Part shown: positions 1 to 6,528 of the stretch, in pieces
Layout: each line of letters opens with the position of its first letter
How positions within the stretch are numbered: position 1 is the first letter of the stretch
Origin: an uncultured Clostridium sp.
GTDB lineage: Bacteria > Bacillota > Clostridia > Christensenellales > Pumilibacteraceae
DNA: 7,591 nt
Direction: 5' to 3'
Assembly (NCBI GenBank): GCA_900555125.1
Contig: USKH01000053.1
Span: 1-7,591, forward strand
Program-made: the position numbers and the translations under genes
Notes under the pieces: generated by a model
Told to the model about the DNA's origin: nothing
Database searches by the model: none
What the model saw: the letters and a program-made list of their open reading frames with translations, nothing else

Positions 1-9
1 TTATTTATT

Positions 10-38
10 ATTGTAACAAACTCTTTGATAAAAGTCAA
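10..38 (-). promoter_or_regulatory. Outward promoter at the left edge, minus strand
   Basis: Read on the minus strand, a TTGACT -35 box (33-38) and a TACAAT -10 box (10-15) are separated by exactly 17 nt, close to the sigma-A/sigma-70 consensus. Transcription would start near position 3 and leave the window, so the gene served is not visible. The promoter lies just downstream of the GH42 stop codon. No hairpin terminator is evident between that stop and this promoter, so GH42 transcripts may read through. Confidence 0.7.
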
Positions 39-74
39 GTTTTAGGCGTCTGTTTTTCTTTTTCGAGAGCAAAA

Positions 75-2105
75 TTATATCTTTTCGAGCAACATTACTT
101 GGTAAGGCGCGACTTCCGCATTCTCGCCCTCTTCATAATCTTTGCCGGATAAGCGATCGTGTACTTTACAGGGACAGACAAACAGCCCTTTTTTATACTC
201 GGTTTCGATAACGGCGTACACGGTGCCGGCTTTGCCCGTTCGCTCGATAACCGAAAGATTGTGGCTTGCCTCGCACACCGGCAAAATGTTTTTCTCCGCA
301 CACAGATTTTTAGTGAGTGCTACAAGCGCGGCTTCCGCGGGCAGGCAGCCGAGAACGACTATTTTGCCTTTGCCGTACTGCGTTTGCGTTACCGCAGAAT
401 ATCCGTCGAAGTAACTTTCGTTTTCGTATGTCATCAACGTTTCGGCAGTCTTTCCCGGCATTATCGCATCGAAACAAAGCTGCTCGGCTTTGACGCTCGC
501 ACCCGAATAGTTAAGTCCGATTTCGACGTACGCGGGGTCATTCGGGTCAAAGGCAGGCGTGGTGAACTGAACGGTTACGTCCGCCGCTTTTTCGGTTATT
601 CCGGTTGCAGACTCCGTATATTTGGAATGAGCGGCGGTTCTTATATCGGTGAGCGGTCCGGTTATCCAGGTTCCGCCCTCCTTTACCCACGAGAGGATGC
701 GCTCCGAGAGGTTATCGTTTTCGAGGCAGGTTATAAAGGGCGTTAAAAGCACTTTTTTGTCCTGAAAATCGGTGGCTGCGGAAATAATCGCAGGCATAAG
801 GCGGGCGCGCATGAGCGGCAATTCGACATATTTGGATATTAAGTCGCGGTAATCGAATTTTTTACCGTTTAACTCATACATTGATTGGCAATAAAACTCG
901 GTTTCGGACTGACATGAACACATTATCGCAAGACCGCTGTCCTTAGGCGCAGTATCAGAAATAATGTCGGCGTTCTTTTTTACGTCGGACGTGAATTTCA
1001 TCACTTCTTTTGCCATATGGCGATCTCTTCCGTTGCTTTCGATAACCGAGCCGTGCATGAGTTCGTGCGAGCCGTAGTGCGTGCGCCACAGCCAGTAGTT
1101 GACGCTCTCGGCACCGTTCATAAGCGCGAGCCAGCCGTTCATTTCGACGAATCCGCGAGCGCGCATATAGTTTGAGCGCATGTCGCCGTTCCAGCAAGTA
1201 GACGTTTCGGTGAGCCAGAAGGGCTTTTTCTTTATATTGTACATAAAGTTGAACCAGGTTTCCACTTTAGCGTATCTCGCTCCGTACGAATACTGGTTGA
1301 ACTGTATTATATCCATGTTTTTGCCCACGCCTTCGTACGAAAGAGCGTGATAGGTGGGCATAGTGTCGGTTCCGACCGGCTTATCCGAATATTTTTTTAT
1401 GATTTCGCGCTGACGGACGATGTATTCGATTGCGGTGTCGTGCTTGCATTGCAACCACAACGCTTTGAGAGCGGGGCTTGTCCACTGCTTGAAGCGAGGT
1501 GCTTCGAGCTGCGAAAAATCGTCGTATCTTGTGGAGAAAACTCCGGTGTCGATTTGTTTGTTGAACGCTTCTATGTCGCCGCCGAAACGTTTACGACACC
1601 AATCCTGAAAAGTCTTTACGCAGTCGGGGCAAACGCAACCTATATCTGCTTTTCTTGCGTCGATTTCGTTGTCTATCTGCCAGCCGATGACGTTTTCGTC
1701 ACTACCGAATTCCTTTGCCATCCGCTCGGTAATTCTGTCGGTGTAGAATTTATAATGCTCGTTGTTAAAGCAGCAGTCACGGCGCGCGCCTATTCCGTTT
1801 GGAGAGCCGTCGTAGTGCTTAACGTAGATATCGGGATATTTTTCGGCAAGCCAGCGGGGCGGGCAAGCTCCCGGCGTTCCGAAAATAACGTAAATGCCGC
1901 GCTTATTACACTCGTCGGTCATTTCGCGGAACAGCGAAAAATCAAACTTTCCGTCTTCCGGCTCCATTGTTTTCCAGGCAAACTCGGCAACGCGGACGGC
2001 TTTTATTCCGTAACGCACCATATTGTCGAGATCTTTTATCATCTCCGATCTGTCCCACGCTTCGGGATAGTATGCCACTCCCACAAAAGGCTGCAATTTT
2101 TTCAT
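75..2105 (-). CDS. GH42 family beta-galactosidase, cytoplasmic
   Basis: This 676-residue protein has the length and layout of glycoside hydrolase family 42, which hydrolyses terminal beta-galactosides in small oligosaccharides. The N-terminal TIM barrel (about 1-385) opens with VGVAYYPEAW. The acid/base glutamate is E147 in IGWQIDNEI and the likely nucleophile is E300 in FWLTET. A family-type zinc site is visible: C111 or C112 plus C157, C159 and C162 in the same CxCxxC spacing as Thermus A4 beta-galactosidase. A trimerisation-like domain follows (about 390-600), then a small C-terminal domain. There is no signal peptide, so substrate must be imported. ATG at 2105 was chosen because GGAGA lies 5 nt upstream and the family N-terminus begins there; the open frame extends 21 codons further, but only across the promoter. 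No transporter or regulator is adjacent. GH42 is a firm call. The exact substrate (lactose, galacto-oligosaccharide, or even an alpha-arabinoside) is open. Confidence 0.93.
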   Translation of the reverse strand: MKKLQPFVGVAYYPEAWDRSEMIKDLDNMVRYGIKAVRVAEFAWKTMEPEDGKFDFSLFREMTDECNKRGIYVIFGTPGACPPRWLAEKYPDIYVKHYDGSPNGIGARRDCCFNNEHYKFYTDRITERMAKEFGSDENVIGWQIDNEIDARKADIGCVCPDCVKTFQDWCRKRFGGDIEAFNKQIDTGVFSTRYDDFSQLEAPRFKQWTSPALKALWLQCKHDTAIEYIVRQREIIKKYSDKPVGTDTMPTYHALSYEGVGKNMDIIQFNQYSYGARYAKVETWFNFMYNIKKKPFWLTETSTCWNGDMRSNYMRARGFVEMNGWLALMNGAESVNYWLWRTHYGSHELMHGSVIESNGRDRHMAKEVMKFTSDVKKNADIISDTAPKDSGLAIMCSCQSETEFYCQSMYELNGKKFDYRDLISKYVELPLMRARLMPAIISAATDFQDKKVLLTPFITCLENDNLSERILSWVKEGGTWITGPLTDIRTAAHSKYTESATGITEKAADVTVQFTTPAFDPNDPAYVEIGLNYSGASVKAEQLCFDAIMPGKTAETLMTYENESYFDGYSAVTQTQYGKGKIVVLGCLPAEAALVALTKNLCAEKNILPVCEASHNLSVIERTGKAGTVYAVIETEYKKGLFVCPCKVHDRLSGKDYEEGENAEVAPYQVMLLEKI

Positions 2106-2110
2106 AAATT

Positions 2111-2115
2111 TCTCC
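2111..2115 (-). promoter_or_regulatory. Ribosome binding site fixing the GH42 start
   Basis: GGAGA on the minus strand lies 5 nt before the ATG at 2105. It excludes the longer open frame that begins at 2168, whose first codons overlap the -35 and -10 boxes. Confidence 0.85.
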
Positions 2116-2138
2116 GTTTGTTTTTTTGATTTAACTAT

Positions 2139-2168
2139 ATTATACAATCGTTTTTGCGCATTTGTCAA
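2139..2168 (-). promoter_or_regulatory. Promoter of the GH42 gene
   Basis: On the minus strand a perfect TTGACA -35 (2163-2168) and a perfect TATAAT -10 (2139-2144) are separated by 18 nt. The expected start near 2132 gives a leader of about 27 nt that contains the ribosome site. Both boxes match consensus, so basal strength should be high, and any sugar control would probably need a repressor. I found no clear catabolite-response element or long operator palindrome here. Confidence 0.85.
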
Positions 2169-2220
2169 AGAAAATATTGCTCATTTTACCTCAAAAAAAC
2201 GCAACTTTGTCCTATTCTGT

Positions 2221-2252
2221 AAAAAAACGGCTACGGAAAAAACCGTAACCGT
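2221..2252 (-). terminator. Intrinsic terminator of the cca-SGNH-gpsA-like operon
   Basis: On the minus strand ACGGTTACGG pairs with CCGTAGCCGT (10 bp, including one G-T wobble) around a TTTTTT loop (2227-2252), followed directly by a run of T (2221-2226). It lies about 20 nt after the stop codon of the GpsA-like gene and upstream of the GH42 promoter, so it insulates GH42 from the operon. The opposite orientation has no equivalent T-run, so the terminator is one-directional. Confidence 0.9.
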
Positions 2253-2271
2253 CCGAATAAATTTATCGAGA

Positions 2272-3318
2272 TTAAATATTGTCGGTAATAAAACTGTCCC
2301 AGGGTAAAACCGCGGGCTTGCCTTCATTGATTATTCCGTCCACACACATGAGAAGCGGGAAATCCTTGAGGTCGAGCTTGCCTTGTTTTGCCCAGTTTTT
2401 GACTGCGTGAGCCACGCGGGTTGCCACAACAAGAGATTCGAGCGTTACGCCTTTAAGACGGTTCATGCATTCATCGAAGGGAATTCCTCTTCCGAGCAGT
2501 ATGCCGATAAGGCGCGTTCTGCCGCCGTATACCGTAACGTACAGATCGCCGGCTCCCAGAACGATATTGTCCTCCGCTCCGCCGAGCAGCGTTATAAGCT
2601 TACGCATTTCCTTTACGCCCTGCCCGAACGCGCCTGCCTGCGAATTGTAGTGCAGAACGCTGTCCTCGCCGTGTTCTTTCTGATTGATTCCCACGGTGAG
2701 CGCAATTCCGAGCGCATAGCCGTTTTTAAGTGCAACCGCACTTTCGACGCCCATAACGTCGGTGGAAACGGAAATGTGATAGTAGTCGGTTTTCATGGTG
2801 TCGCGCATCATGTTGAGGATGTTGACGTCCTTACCGCAGAAAGTTACGCACGACTGATCGTGGAATACAAGTTCATAGCTGGTGCAAGGTCCGCCGATTG
2901 CAAAAACTTCGCGATTTATTCCCTTCTTTGCAAGCATGCGCTTCCAGTATTCGGGATAGCAGATAAGGTTGCCCGCCTCGTCCTCGATAAGTCCTTTGGT
3001 GACCGACAAAACAGGGATGTTTGCAGGGATAACAGGCAGGATATTTTCGCCGAACCAGTCCACTCCGAACGAGCTTACGCCGCAGATTATGAACGTAGAG
3101 CCTTTGATTGCCTCTCCTACTTCTTCTATCTGATAGTACTTTATCCCCTCGGGAAAGTCGTACTCGAATTTGGGATGACGGTTGGTTTTGCGACAAGCGT
3201 CTATGATTTCTCTGTCCAGCGGAGTGCCAACAAGGCGAACTTCGTGCCCGTTTTCGCGAGCGGGAAAAGCGAGTGCGGAGCCCATCATTCCCGAACCGAT
3301 AATAGTAACTATACTCAT
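2272..3318 (-). CDS. Divergent GpsA-family NAD(P)-dependent glycerol-3-phosphate dehydrogenase
   Basis: The 348-residue protein follows the GpsA fold. A Rossmann motif (IIGSGMMGSA, residues 6-15) starts at the N-terminus, SVTKGL follows with K108, then IGGPCTSYE (141-149), the catalytic lysine K198 in ALKN, and GAGDL (255-259) leading to the phosphate-binding arginine region GGRTRLIG (265-272). Canonical GpsA reduces dihydroxyacetone phosphate to sn-glycerol 3-phosphate for phospholipid synthesis. Here the usual substrate-binding Arg-Asn pair aligns as Arg267-Thr268, and the C-terminal Glu-Gly pair as Glu-Ser (294-295), so this may be a paralogue acting on another phosphorylated polyol or sugar. 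That is inference. It is the last gene of the operon, 29 nt after the SGNH hydrolase, with AAGGAG (3330-3335) 11 nt before the ATG, a rather long spacing. A strong terminator follows. The family is certain; the substrate is not, so I give no gene symbol. Confidence 0.85.
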   Translation of the reverse strand: MSIVTIIGSGMMGSALAFPARENGHEVRLVGTPLDREIIDACRKTNRHPKFEYDFPEGIKYYQIEEVGEAIKGSTFIICGVSSFGVDWFGENILPVIPANIPVLSVTKGLIEDEAGNLICYPEYWKRMLAKKGINREVFAIGGPCTSYELVFHDQSCVTFCGKDVNILNMMRDTMKTDYYHISVSTDVMGVESAVALKNGYALGIALTVGINQKEHGEDSVLHYNSQAGAFGQGVKEMRKLITLLGGAEDNIVLGAGDLYVTVYGGRTRLIGILLGRGIPFDECMNRLKGVTLESLVVATRVAHAVKNWAKQGKLDLKDFPLLMCVDGIINEGKPAVLPWDSFITDNI

Positions 3319-3347
3319 AATATAATTAACTCCTTATGAATTTATTT

Positions 3348-4016
3348 TCAGTTTTTTTCGTAGTACGAATTTTCAAGGAACTTTTGTACCATTCCCGCGA
3401 TTTTCTTGTAGCCTGCGTCGTTGGGATGCAGTCCGTCGACAGTCCAGGTGTTGCGGTTTATTTCGTTTTCGGGATAAATGCCGCCGATTGCATATAAATC
3501 GAGCACGGGCAGCGAATATTTTTCGGCTACTTCTTTTATCGCGTCTACGTACCCTTTAAGCGTGAGCGTCGGCTTTTTGTAGCCGTCGCCGGTGTTCCTG
3601 TTTTCGTTGGTGCGATGAAGAGGGGTCATTACGAAAATGAACGCCTTGGGATAGGTTTCGATGAGATAAGTGTACATATGATTGAGCGCGCCATAGAAAG
3701 TATCAACGGTGGTATCGTCTATGCCGCCCACGGGAGCGTCGCCGTGACCGTAATCGTTGGTTCCGCCGAAAATGCCGATAATGTCGGCGTCTTTATCCAT
3801 TTCGAGCATACGTTCGTTGAAATCGTGATCCCATTTCTCGTTTGCCGACGCAGTCTGCTGACGGGCGATACGCGTTCCGCCTACTCCGTAGCCGCGCGCA
3901 ATGATGCCTGTGTCTTTTTCAAGCACTTTCCACCACACTTTGTCGACGGAAGAAGCTCCTACGCCTTCGGTTATGCTGTCGCCGAGAAAATTTGCTTTTA
4001 ATCCTTTAAGTTCCAT
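3348..4016 (-). CDS. Cytoplasmic SGNH/GDSL-type hydrolase
   Basis: This 222-residue protein carries all four SGNH blocks: GDSIT (12-16) with nucleophile S14, the oxyanion glycine G46 in YGVGG, GGTND (84-88) with N87, and DGLHPN (194-199) with D194 and H197 completing the catalytic triad. The family hydrolyses esters, including acyl esters of lipids, thioesters and O-acetyl groups on sugars. There is no signal peptide or membrane segment, so it acts in the cytoplasm. It is translationally linked to cca: its AAGGAG site (4025-4030) lies inside the last codons of cca, 8 nt before the ATG, and only 3 nt separate the cca stop from this start. The GpsA-like gene follows after 29 nt. Placement beside a glycerol-phosphate-type dehydrogenase and near a GH42 gene would fit lipid or sugar-ester turnover, but the substrate cannot be read from the sequence. 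Confidence 0.88.
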   Translation of the reverse strand: MELKGLKANFLGDSITEGVGASSVDKVWWKVLEKDTGIIARGYGVGGTRIARQQTASANEKWDHDFNERMLEMDKDADIIGIFGGTNDYGHGDAPVGGIDDTTVDTFYGALNHMYTYLIETYPKAFIFVMTPLHRTNENRNTGDGYKKPTLTLKGYVDAIKEVAEKYSLPVLDLYAIGGIYPENEINRNTWTVDGLHPNDAGYKKIAGMVQKFLENSYYEKN

Positions 4017-4019
4017 ATA

Positions 4020-5366
4020 TTATTCTCCTTGCGCGTCGCTGTCGGCGTGCTTCTTTATCTGAGCCACAAGCCATTCTTCGTTGTTGAGCTTGGGGTTTAT
4101 TACGCATTCTCTCCACAAGCTTTCGAGAAGAGCGCCTATTTTTACCGGCTGAATGCCTTCGAGTATCATACGGCTGCCGCTTACCACGAGATCGGTGACT
4201 TTAAGCGGAGCGCCTTCCTCTATCAATTGACGTTTAACTTTAAGCAATCTGTGTTCGGGATTTTCGGTGATAAGCCCGGTTGCCAGCCTGTCGGCGTTTA
4301 TAAGTTCGACCAGTTTGTCTATTCTGTCGATGTTTTTGGCAACGAACAGGCGCACTTTGGCGTCCTTGGTTTTGCCGTCCCGATCGTACATATGGTTGGC
4401 GCAAAGCCATGCAACTTCGTCTATTACGGCATTGGGAAAGCGCAGCCCGTATTCGCCGAACGTGTAGCGTACGATATTTTCGGAAACTTTTTCATGTCCG
4501 TGCATATTGCCGAATTTTTTGACGCAGTACGGCTTTCCTATATCGTGCATAAGCGCGGCAAGGCGTATATCGGGCGGAGCGAAACGAACGCACTGGAACG
4601 TGTGTTCCAGAACGTCGTACTTGTGATACTCGTGGTTTTGCTCCAATCCCGCTTCGTCCTCGAGCTGAGGCACGAGATATTTGAGCGCGCCTATCTGATT
4701 GAGCAGGCGAAGCGCGCGGTACTGAGCGTTTGCGATATTGTTTTTCGTGTCGGCTTGCAGAATTTTAACAAGCTCGTCGCGTTTTCTTTCGGCAGAGATA
4801 TCTTTAAGAAGTTCGACGTTGGCTTTTGCGGCTTTCGCCGTTTCGGAATCTATCTTAAAGCCCAATTCGCACGCAAGGCGAACCATACGAAGCACTCTTA
4901 AGCCGTCGCTTGCGAAAATGCGTTTGGGGTCGTGCGCACGCAAAAGCTTGTGTTCGATGTCGGCAATTCCGCCGAGAGGATCGATTATTTTATTGTTTTT
5001 AATATCGTAATAAATTGCGTTGCACGTAAAATCGCGGCGAAGAGCATCTTTGGTTATATCCGTAGTAAACATAACCGAAACAGGCGAATGTCCGCCTCCC
5101 TCCGCATACTTTTCCACGCGAAAAGGAGTATATTCGAAAGTATCTTCGTTATACTTGATGACAACCGTTCCGAGTTTATAATTTACCACTTCCGTGCGAT
5201 AACGTTTACTAAGTCCCAGTGCGTCGGCAACTGCGGGTCCGGAGATGTCTATATCGGTTTCCCCCAACCCTGCTATTTTATTTCTGACGTATCCGCCTAC
5301 CACATATATGGGCGACGAGGACATGCTACTCAGTTTTATTAAACTGTCAGGTATATTTATTTCCAC
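4020..5366 (-). CDS. cca: CCA-adding tRNA nucleotidyltransferase with HD domain
   Basis: Class II CCA enzyme, 448 residues, which adds or repairs the 3' CCA of tRNA from CTP and ATP. Seen in order: motif A (VVGGYVRN about 22-29, catalytic TDID 37-40 with D38 and D40), RRDFT (110-114), the nucleotide-template motif SDGLR (153-157, D154 and R157) and RVLRMVRLACELGF after it. An HD domain follows in the C-terminal half (LEHTF with H255, LMHDIGKP with H274-D275). The start is taken as GTG at 5366: it gives a family-like N-terminus (EINIPDSLIKL), and D154/R157 then fall at the numbering known for the Bacillus enzyme. The open frame upstream crosses the promoter. Two normally conserved residues differ: Asn29 where VRD is usual, and Ser153 where the Glu of ED is usual. 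No Shine-Dalgarno site precedes the GTG, and the -10 box ends 7 nt before it, which suggests a leaderless mRNA. First gene of a three-gene operon. Confidence 0.92.
   Translation of the reverse strand: MEINIPDSLIKLSSMSSSPIYVVGGYVRNKIAGLGETDIDISGPAVADALGLSKRYRTEVVNYKLGTVVIKYNEDTFEYTPFRVEKYAEGGGHSPVSVMFTTDITKDALRRDFTCNAIYYDIKNNKIIDPLGGIADIEHKLLRAHDPKRIFASDGLRVLRMVRLACELGFKIDSETAKAAKANVELLKDISAERKRDELVKILQADTKNNIANAQYRALRLLNQIGALKYLVPQLEDEAGLEQNHEYHKYDVLEHTFQCVRFAPPDIRLAALMHDIGKPYCVKKFGNMHGHEKVSENIVRYTFGEYGLRFPNAVIDEVAWLCANHMYDRDGKTKDAKVRLFVAKNIDRIDKLVELINADRLATGLITENPEHRLLKVKRQLIEEGAPLKVTDLVVSGSRMILEGIQPVKIGALLESLWRECVINPKLNNEEWLVAQIKKHADSDAQGE
4025..4030 (-). promoter_or_regulatory. SGNH hydrolase ribosome site embedded in the end of cca
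   Basis: AAGGAG on the minus strand overlaps the penultimate codons of cca (Gln-Gly-Glu-stop) and sits 8 nt before the SGNH hydrolase ATG at 4016. This arrangement is typical of translational coupling, with ribosomes finishing cca next to the downstream start. Confidence 0.85.
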
Positions 5367-5373
5367 GACGATT

Positions 5374-5402
5374 ATTTTATCATAATTATGAAAATAATGC
5401 AA
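5374..5402 (-). promoter_or_regulatory. Promoter of the cca operon, apparently leaderless
   Basis: On the minus strand a TTGCAT -35 (5397-5402), a 17 nt spacer and a TAAAAT -10 (5374-5379) are visible, with TGA directly before the -10 making an extended -10 element. The -10 ends 7 nt before the GTG start at 5366, so transcription should begin at or within one or two bases of the start codon. Confidence 0.72.
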
Positions 5403-5442
5403 CAAAATTCGCACGTTTTTCTCTTTTGCGCAACAAAATAAT

Positions 5443-5456
5443 TTTTTCCGGAAAAA
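5443..5456. repeat. 14-bp perfect palindrome between the divergent promoters
   Basis: TTTTTCCGGAAAAA is a perfect palindrome centred at 5449/5450, close to the midpoint between the two divergent -35 boxes (5402 and 5492). It could be an operator or other protein site, but in an A/T-rich spacer an A/T-tract palindrome can arise by chance. No T-run follows that would make it a clear terminator. Confidence 0.4.
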
Positions 5457-5491
5457 TGTGCGTTTTTTTGACGATTTACCACTTAAAACAA

Positions 5492-5520
5492 TTGATTTTT
5501 ACTTTGTTTTACGTTATAAT
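5492..5520 (+). promoter_or_regulatory. Promoter of the lipid kinase gene, apparently leaderless
   Basis: A TTGATT -35 (5492-5497), a 17 nt spacer and a perfect TATAAT -10 (5515-5520) are visible. Seven bases separate the -10 from the ATG at 5528, so the predicted transcription start falls on or next to the start codon. No purine-rich ribosome site lies in those bases. Confidence 0.8.
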
Positions 5521-5527
5521 AATATCT

Positions 5528-6388
5528 ATGATAAACATAATCGCTAACATTCGGAGCGGCAAAGGACTCGGTCTTAAATGCCTTAAAAAGGTTACCGCAT
5601 ACTGTGCCGATCACTCAATAGATTACACTCTTTACGTAACCAACTACAAAGGACATGCAACCGAGATTGCTAGAGACCTAACCAAAAACGGCGGAATAGT
5701 TATTGCCATGGGCGGCGACGGCACTTTTCACGATGTCCTGAACGGTATTTCCGACATAGAACACACGACAATGGGCTTTATTCCCGCCGGAAGAGGCAAC
5801 GACTTCACAAGAGCCGCAGGATTTAATCTTAACCCCATAAAAGCTCTTAAAGACATACTCGCCGGAAATACTAAAAAAATAGATTATATCAAAGTCGGCA
5901 ACAAACGCTGCTTAAACGTTGCAGGAACCGGACTGGACGTGAAAGTTCTCGAACTCGCGTACGAAAAAAGCGGTCTGACTTATTTAAGCTCTCTTGTATA
6001 CTGGCTTAACCATATGATCCCCTGCAATGCCACAATAACTTGCGACGACGGACAATCTTTTAAAGTTAACTGCATTATGGCGGGCGTTTGCAACGGAATA
6101 GCAATTGGCGGCAACATCCGCATCTCGCCCGTTTCGAAGATAGACGACGGATTTCTGGACGTTATTATAATGCAAATGCCTGAAAACGGCAAGGTGATGA
6201 AAATCCTGCCGAAGTTTGTAAAAGGCAAGCACATGGACATGCCTATTACAACCCACATTCGTTGCAAGAAAGTAACAATAGAAAGCGACGCAGATATCGA
6301 GCTGGACGGTGAAATTTACAAAAATCTTCCCTTCGACTGCGAGGTAGTTGAAAAAGGGCTTACCATCTTCACTCCGTCAAATTTATAA
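5528..6388 (+). CDS. YegS/DgkB/LCB5-family lipid (diacylglycerol) kinase
   Basis: This 286-residue protein belongs to the soluble diacylglycerol-kinase-like family, which phosphorylates lipid hydroxyls with ATP at the membrane surface; in Gram-positives DgkB recycles diacylglycerol to phosphatidic acid. Seen: an N-terminal strand with SGKG (10-13), nucleotide motif GGDGT (62-66), IPAGRGNDFTRA (85-96, the family P-x-G-x-x-N-D-F loop with Arg where Thr is common), GGNIRISP (194-201) with DDGFLDV (206-212), and LDGE (259-262) carrying the family's conserved Glu. ATG at 5528 was chosen because the protein then begins MINIIANIRSGKG, as the family does; the open frame upstream (from 5426) crosses the promoter. 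There is no ribosome site, and the -10 is 7 nt away, so the mRNA looks leaderless. It diverges from cca and ends at a strong terminator, so it is probably monocistronic. The lipid substrate is not determined by the sequence, so no symbol is given. Confidence 0.9.
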   Translation: MINIIANIRSGKGLGLKCLKKVTAYCADHSIDYTLYVTNYKGHATEIARDLTKNGGIVIAMGGDGTFHDVLNGISDIEHTTMGFIPAGRGNDFTRAAGFNLNPIKALKDILAGNTKKIDYIKVGNKRCLNVAGTGLDVKVLELAYEKSGLTYLSSLVYWLNHMIPCNATITCDDGQSFKVNCIMAGVCNGIAIGGNIRISPVSKIDDGFLDVIIMQMPENGKVMKILPKFVKGKHMDMPITTHIRCKKVTIESDADIELDGEIYKNLPFDCEVVEKGLTIFTPSNL

Positions 6389-6401
6389 ATTTTGTTTTCC
6401 C

Positions 6402-6435
6402 TCTCTCGTTTACATTACAAACGAGAGATTTTTTT
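6402..6435 (+). terminator. Intrinsic terminator of the lipid kinase gene
   Basis: TCTCTCGTTT (6402-6411) and AAACGAGAGA (6419-6428) form a perfect 10-bp stem around a 7-nt loop, followed by seven T (6429-6435). It begins 13 nt after the kinase stop codon and separates that gene from the downstream Ddl gene. Confidence 0.93.
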
Positions 6436-6492
6436 GACGTTTTCCCTCTCTTAAAAACCATTGCGTTCGTAACGTTAAGTTTTTGAAACGCA

Positions 6493-6498
6493 TATAAT
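6493..6498 (+). promoter_or_regulatory. Likely -10 box of the Ddl gene
   Basis: A perfect TATAAT lies 30 nt before the Ddl ATG, giving an expected start near 6505 and a leader of about 24 nt with a good ribosome site. There is no convincing -35: at the 17-nt position the bases read TAACGT, part of the 8-bp palindrome TAACGTTA (6470-6477), which might mark an operator or mean that the promoter needs an activator. The strong terminator upstream makes a local promoter necessary. Confidence 0.55.
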
Positions 6499-6528
6499 TT
6501 ACCGAATACGTTTTTTCGGAGGCAAAAC

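Noticed and set aside
2151..2160. A TTTTGCGCA motif shared by the GH42 promoter spacer and the cca-kinase spacer (near 5424-5432)
   Set aside because: It is only nine bases, found at unequal distances from the promoters, with no third copy noticed. Too weak to call a regulon site.
2106..2168. A 21-codon N-terminal extension of the GH42 protein
   Set aside because: It would overlap the consensus -35 and -10 boxes and lacks family similarity. The internal ATG has a well-placed GGAGA.
2383..3339. A 318-codon plus-strand open frame opposite the GpsA-like gene
   Set aside because: The minus strand encodes a clear full-length GpsA-family protein with all main motifs. The opposing frame has no recognisable motif and no ribosome site or promoter that I can see, as expected for a codon-bias shadow.
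4029..4901. A 290-codon plus-strand open frame opposite cca
   Set aside because: It lies wholly within cca, resembles no family I know, and is explained by the codon bias of the real gene.
5426..5527. A longer lipid kinase start with a hydrophobic N-terminus that could look like a signal or membrane segment
   Set aside because: The segment is A/T-rich promoter DNA containing the -35 and -10 boxes. Family members begin at the strand directly before SGKG, matching the ATG at 5528.
6502..6519. A CCGAA/TTCGG inverted repeat that could mask the ddl ribosome site
   Set aside because: It is a 5-bp stem only, and the predicted transcription start near 6505 would remove part of the 5' arm, so it probably does not form in the mRNA.
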